This document shows, piece by piece, positions 61,901-64,000 of a DNA stretch of 64,000 bases. Within the stretch, counting starts at the first letter, position 1; every line of letters begins with the position of its first letter. The stretch comes from Aristolochia californica. Taxonomy: Eukaryota; Streptophyta; Magnoliopsida; Piperales; Aristolochiaceae. The notes beneath the pieces were generated by a model, which did not search any database, was not told the DNA's origin, and was given only the letters and a program-made list of their open reading frames with translations. Position numbers and translations under genes: made by a program. The stretch spans positions 1,942,708-2,006,707 of the forward strand of contig JARWKL010000007.1 in the NCBI GenBank assembly GCA_029961685.1, given 5' to 3'.

Positions 61901-63440
61901 ACAGGTACCTCAAATAGACTAATGCGAGCATCAACATCAAAAGTAAGGTTGTCAGAGAGCCAGAGAACAGCTTTCTCAAATTCTTTGTGGTCACCCATGA
62001 CAACAAGGCTGTAAAAGACAATACAGCAGGTCTATCATCAAATAATGAAGTCTAAACAGAAATTAAAAACTTAAATAACAATATCACCAACTGGTGTGTA
62101 AGAGCATATCTTATTAATGGTCGGTGTCCTTTATCCCATGTAAGGTTGGACACCATCTTATACAAGCACAAAAGGCACATCAAAGTACAAATAGCGGCAA
62201 TATCAGAAGAGTCATAGGAGGAACAAGATTTATGGAAATATAAAACCAGAAAATCAGCACCAGACATCTAGAAGTAGTGGGAACTAGAAATGATTAAACA
62301 CATAATAATCACCAAGACACGTCTATGAATCATCTTCTGAAATAGAGAATTTTTCTTTAATAGACATACCTTGACAAAGATTCAATAAGTGTCAAAGCAG
62401 ATCCATTGTAGTTCTGAGGCAAGTGCTCAAGCTGAAAATGGTATATAAACAGAAGATCAGAGATCCTACTCTGTCACCTAAATGTACTAAGATGGAAAAA
62501 TCAGTGGAGAATACCTTCAGGTTTCCAAGCTCACTAAGGGAGTCTGTGTAAGTTTTGGTAAGAGGCTTTAATTCATCATGCTACAAACAGGAAACCCAAA
62601 ACAGAGACTCAATATATTATAAACAGAAGGCACCTTAAGCACCAATTGGAACTATATAAAAAGCCCTGACTAACCGGAAATGCATATTTCATATAGTTGT
62701 TGTAGGCATGGTAAAACCTGAAATGAAAAGAAAAGACAAAAGTGTTAAAACTATTAATCAGCAAGTGTATTCATAGTTTAAATGATTATAAAGAGCAAGA
62801 GAACACCAACCCCCCCCCCCCCCCCCCCACCCCACCCCACTCCACCGCTGCTGCTAAAAATGTACGCTGTGAAAAATTTGGAAATCATCATTGAATTGGA
62901 TTCGAATTTTTCAAAAAACTAACTGCTGCAAGCAGAAAAAACGAGCCGTCCAACTTACAATGCCAACTAAGCAGAACAGTGATCCATAACAACAAATTCA
63001 GCACACGTTAACTAAGTCCAGTAATATAATCAGGAACCAAAAGAAGAGATCCTAAAATTCTTAATTTCGCGACCCGTTAAAATATGAAAAAAAAAGATAC
63101 ATATGCCGAATCAATCCATGAACAAAAGGTTGAAATTAAAATATGACTAGTAGATTTTGGACAATTTACAAATATCACGCTTAGAAGCTTCATTTAAACT
63201 TATTAAATAGAACTAAAAGAAAGTATCTAAACCCCATAAAAATCAACATGTTTCAAAACCATTACGTGTGCAGAATTAGTTCAATCGTACTCACATTTTC
63301 CTGACCTTGCGGCTCAAATATCTCTTGTTGGCCGCTTCTCGCGACGAGACTTCAGACACGGCGGACGTAAAAACGGTGGCGAACAGTAGAGAAAGAAGAA
63401 CCCATGCCGGGAATCTGGAAAGAGATTTTGAAGGAGACAT
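37917..63440 (-). CDS. MNS5: Alpha-mannosidase I MNS5 (EDEM-like, GH47), ER-associated degradation
   Basis: Fifteen exons in transcription order: 63440-63295, 62717-62675, 62580-62515, 62431-62370, 62008-61909, 61806-61624, 61502-61454, 61354-61175, 58892-58772, 54052-53971, 53877-53792, 41117-41017, 40225-40084, 39807-39657, 38147-37917; 580 aa in frame. MNS5 trims mannose from misfolded glycoproteins in the ER to mark them for ERAD, together with MNS4. A signal/anchor segment is followed by FYHAYNNYMKYAFP, ALTLIESLSSL, IRVLGGLVSAH, FDTPTGLPYAWINLK, LDLLGTTLDVVTGEW, VDSFYEYLMKAY, YPLRPELAEST, EDHQHSFFLAET and TTEGHP (Ca-binding Thr). The C-terminal tail has seven cysteines (HVHD, ITCRKRSCS, GYCGLW), as in MNS5 and unlike MNS4. 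Intron 10 (53970-53878) starts with GC. Intron 11 is 12.7 kb. An upstream in-frame ATG (63569) is not used by homologues. Confidence 0.95.
38459..38794 (-). mobile_element. TRIM retrotransposon, copy 2, in MNS5 intron 14
   Basis: Complete structure in minus orientation: 5' LTR 38794-38677, primer-binding site TGGTATCACAGC (38676-38665), 100-bp interior, purine tract CACGAGGGAGAG, 3' LTR 38576-38459 (118 bp, starts TGTTAGTGGGAATAGTC). The two LTRs are clearly diverged from each other, so this copy is older than the one at 20038. It shares LTR blocks (GGAATAGTC, ACTTGTCATTTT) with the other copies. Confidence 0.82.
40362..40679 (-). mobile_element. TRIM retrotransposon, copy 3, in MNS5 intron 12
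   Basis: Minus orientation: 5' LTR 40679-40566 (114 bp, TGTTAGGAATAGTCCCTC to CAAACTAAACA), a slightly altered primer site TTGTATCAAAGTG, 80-bp interior with GTGGGCCTCTACT as in copy 1, purine tract GTGAGGGAGAG, 3' LTR 40475-40362. LTRs share TCTCCTAACTTTC. No target duplication is evident. Confidence 0.8.
41590..41852 (-). mobile_element. Copia-like LTR with PPT, MNS5 intron 11
   Basis: Minus strand reads TTTGAGAGAGAG then TGTTAGAAATTATGA (41852), a polypurine tract and LTR start, with the TATA box TTATAAATAGGGGAG near 41720. The far end is approximate. Blocks similar to it recur at 53560-53653. Confidence 0.5.
42331..42440. repeat. Degenerate ~31-bp tandem repeat
   Basis: Four imperfect units of AAGGGTAACAATAGAAAAC and CGCCCACTTG type follow each other. 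Confidence 0.6.
42641..42954. repeat. 186-bp tandem duplication, second copy cut by an LTR element
   Basis: GGATGTAT(A/T)CTAACA starts at 42641 and 42827; AGTGCAAGAAACATGAC and CCACAAAATTGATGAC are shared in order. The second unit is truncated at 42954, where an LTR element begins. Confidence 0.75.
42955..45235 (+). mobile_element. Non-autonomous LTR retrotransposon in MNS5 intron 11
   Basis: The 5' LTR is 42955-43229 (275 bp, TGTTGAAGAG to AATTCAACA) with TATA-like TTATAAATAGGGG near 43158. The primer site TGGTATCAAAACAGG follows directly at 43230. The 1.76-kb interior has no recognisable gag or pol. A purine tract AACTTGAAGGGGAG stands just before the 3' LTR, which starts at 44988 and is similar to the 5' LTR until about 45235, where the match stops. 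The interior is shared with relics at 6535-7445 and 30850-31620, which shows a family with a conserved non-coding interior rather than a one-off deletion. It lies opposite to MNS5 transcription. Confidence 0.82.
46943..46949 (+). promoter_or_regulatory. TATA box of a candidate pararetroviral promoter
   Basis: TATAAAT follows a region with a TGACG element (complement at 46763) and precedes the leader-like stretch of the pararetrovirus fragment. Position relative to the coding fragments is as expected for the pregenomic RNA promoter. Activity is unknown. Confidence 0.4.
47783..48210 (+). repeat. 214-bp tandem duplication inside the pararetrovirus fragment
   Basis: The unit starting TGTCCTATTCTAGGCTATCC occurs at 47784 and 47998. 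I see one difference between the copies (GTCGGAG versus GTCTGAG), which creates a stop in the second. As 214 is not a multiple of three, the duplication also shifts frame. Confidence 0.9.
50095..50475 (-). pseudogene. Copia gag fragment with zinc-knuckle-like motif
   Basis: Minus strand encodes a Gly/Arg-rich linker (CGRGSSSRGCGREG) followed by CVHCGCSNHVSKKKC and KKFGKP, the gag nucleocapsid pattern of Copia elements. The knuckle has one extra residue before the last Cys, caused by a lengthened A run, so binding would be impaired. No neighbouring pol on this strand. Confidence 0.6.
50520..52260 (+). mobile_element. Copia remnant: 3' tail, LTR, primer site, gag pseudogene
   Basis: Order: DIFTK-type end of a Copia polyprotein near 50575, purine tract TTTGAAGGGGAG (about 50652), LTR about 50665-50961 ending TTTTTACA, primer site TGGTATCAAAGCAA, then a gag-like frame from 51343 (MADSGEVFTLTKETSYLDG) with stops, through LRSQVIDCNTAKEI and LYSRLFSLKRVDRKVIDYY. 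An LTR with pol sequence before it and gag after it indicates head-to-tail elements or nested recombination. Non-functional. Confidence 0.65.
52694..53222 (+). mobile_element. Tandem TRIM: LTR-internal-LTR-internal-LTR
   Basis: Three LTRs: 52694-52771 (78 bp), 52918-52996 (79 bp), 53146-53222 (77 bp), each starting TGTTGGAATG and ending GGTTAGTAACA. LTRs 1 and 2 are directly followed by TGGTATCAGAGC (initiator-Met tRNA primer site). LTRs 2 and 3 are preceded by purine tracts (AGAAGAG, GCGGGAGAG). The 146-149-bp interiors are non-coding. The whole is flanked by a perfect 5-bp duplication CAAAT (52689-52693 and 53223-53227). It lies within a degenerate repeat of TTGATGATTACGAGAAAGA. Sequence family differs from the other three TRIMs. 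Confidence 0.88.
53371..53653 (-). repeat. LTR-like repeat with 107-bp tandem duplication
   Basis: TTACCTCTNTGAGTTGA starts at 53371 and 53478; units are about 95% alike by eye. On the minus strand the block begins TGTTAGGAGTTC at 53653 and contains TTATAAATAAGGGAG, an LTR-like TATA. It ends 139 bp before MNS5 exon 11. Confidence 0.65.
54060..55015. other. MNS5 intron 9, distal part
   Basis: No element recognised. The short open frame 54221-54463 has no family resemblance. Confidence 0.4.
55020..56200. repeat. Tandem segmental duplication of about 440 bp in MNS5 intron 9
   Basis: CATGCACTCAAAATC starts copies at about 55021 and 55463. AGAAGCCTTAACAGTCCAGC, ATGGTACAGTAAAATG and AGGGTAGATTGATCACAAAT are shared in order. 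The second copy is interrupted by a 322-bp LTR (55621-55942). Confidence 0.85.
55621..55942 (-). mobile_element. Solo LTR inside the second duplicate
   Basis: Absent from duplicate 1, so its limits can be read directly. On the minus strand it runs from TGTTAAAATACTTGA to TTAATTTTAACA, with a TATA-type TATATATAGGG and T/C-rich 3' part. These are LTR features; no internal sequence is present. A target duplication is not clear. Confidence 0.7.
56201..58770. other. MNS5 intron 9, proximal part
   Basis: A T run at 57463-57484 beside a GACGAGAG-like block may be a LINE tail. A GA-rich and GGAGGG-rich stretch occupies 58020-58440. No coding sequence seen. Confidence 0.35.
59850..60200 (-). pseudogene. 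LINE RNase H-type fragment, MNS5 intron 8
   Basis: Minus strand frame 60174-59968 reads PLIVEGDSEMVISWMKD and ISCQHVLREEN-like VSCQHVLREENS, the C-terminal RNase H (RVT_3) domain of plant non-LTR retrotransposons. It is broken after REENS. Confidence 0.6.
60352..60850 (-). mobile_element. LINE 3' end with poly(A), MNS5 intron 8
   Basis: Minus strand encodes VMAVFRSHDGEVILFYAGPL, LTELSGLVHGLRIFK and VEGDSLMVIKW, an RNase H (RVT_3) domain. It then reads a 3' UTR ending in a 16-base A run (60367-60352 on the minus strand). The order domain, UTR, poly(A) defines a 5'-truncated LINE insertion in the same orientation as MNS5. Confidence 0.72.
62810..62844 (-). repeat. Poly(C)/poly(G) run in MNS5 intron 1
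   Basis: About 19 C in a row followed by CCCCA units on the plus strand. In the MNS5 transcript this reads as GGGGT repeats and a long G run, about 93 nt before the exon 2 acceptor. Confidence 0.85.
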
Positions 63441-64000
63441 TTTGGGATCAGTAGATTTTGGGAGGAATTTGTTGGCTTTGCTGAAGATGCAGCTAAATCT
63501 GTACTTCGAGTCACCCGAAATGACAAAAACACCCAGATGTCTAGCTGGATTGCGAGAGAAAGACAACAAGGGTGGGAAATGGGTCCGATTTCACGGATTT
63601 CGTAACAAATCCGACCCGAAAACTCCTGGATGGCTTTTATAGTTTACCCTGCAGGTGAGGAATCGGGACCCAAAAAAAACCGTCCGGCTTTTAGGTCAAA
63701 GACGGTTTACCTAAATCCGCCCGTGCAAAATCCGAACCACAGACTTTTATGCCTGTAATACCCTTTAGAAAATATATTAACAATATAATAAGGGTCTAAT
63801 TCCGAATTAATGTGATACTTATATCATCAAATGATGGAAGTGCAGTAGAACTAAGAAGTCGTGATTTTGCCACTTTTAGATATGGTTTAATATTAGCTAA
63901 ACAAATAATAGTACTAAAGTTTCCCGTTGTTTCTCCAAAACTGAGATATCAGTAGAGTAAAGTTAAGCAATTTTTCATTCCTAAATAAACCCTCTAAATC
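63441..64000. other. MNS5 5' UTR and promoter region
   Basis: GC content drops beyond 63740. No second gene on the other strand is supported, although open frames overlap exon 1. Confidence 0.4.

Noticed and set aside
63441..63569. Longer MNS5 N-terminus from an upstream ATG
   Set aside because: It would bury the signal/anchor segment behind 43 residues not seen in homologues.

Overview
This is nuclear DNA from a flowering plant, most likely a dicot. Every recognisable gene belongs to a plant family: sterol C5-desaturase, LRR receptor-like kinase, CBP60, EXO70, ILR1-like amidohydrolase and the GH47 mannosidase MNS5. The multi-exon genes have AT-rich introns with plant-type splice sites, and the spaces between genes are full of Copia, TRIM, LINE and pararetrovirus remains. 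I cannot name the species.

Layout. 1-405: first exon of a sterol C5-desaturase gene (minus), running off the left edge. 406-8384: no intact gene; inverted retrotransposon LTR copies, a 240-bp polypyrimidine tract and decayed elements. 8385-11535: a two-exon LRR receptor-like kinase (plus), 661 aa. 12468-17717: a seven-exon calmodulin-binding CBP60 gene (minus), 545 aa, convergent with the kinase. 17718-24238: repeats, including a TRIM element and degenerate Copia 3' ends. 24239-26344: an intronless EXO70 exocyst gene (minus), 701 aa. 26345-33630: retroelement debris, including long LTRs loaded with a TGATCGATCA motif and decayed Copia integrase and RNase H. 33631-36073: a five-exon IAA-amino-acid hydrolase-like gene (minus), 458 aa, with several CACGTG boxes upstream. 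37917-63440: one gene, MNS5 (ER-associated alpha-mannosidase, minus), 15 exons spread over 25.5 kb and encoding 580 aa. Its introns are swollen by transposons; intron 11 alone is 12.7 kb.

All exon coordinates were derived by hand. In each complete multi-exon gene the exon lengths sum to a multiple of three and the joins agree with family sequence. The genes do not form a pathway cluster; they are independent housekeeping and signalling genes.

The most unusual content is in the repeats: a tandem TRIM (LTR-internal-LTR-internal-LTR) with intact 5-bp target duplication and tRNA-like pol III boxes across its LTR/internal junction; three other TRIMs all in minus orientation; a decayed endogenous pararetrovirus fragment carrying a candidate promoter and movement-protein-like region; a non-autonomous LTR element family with a conserved non-coding interior; and the TGATCGATCA arrays.
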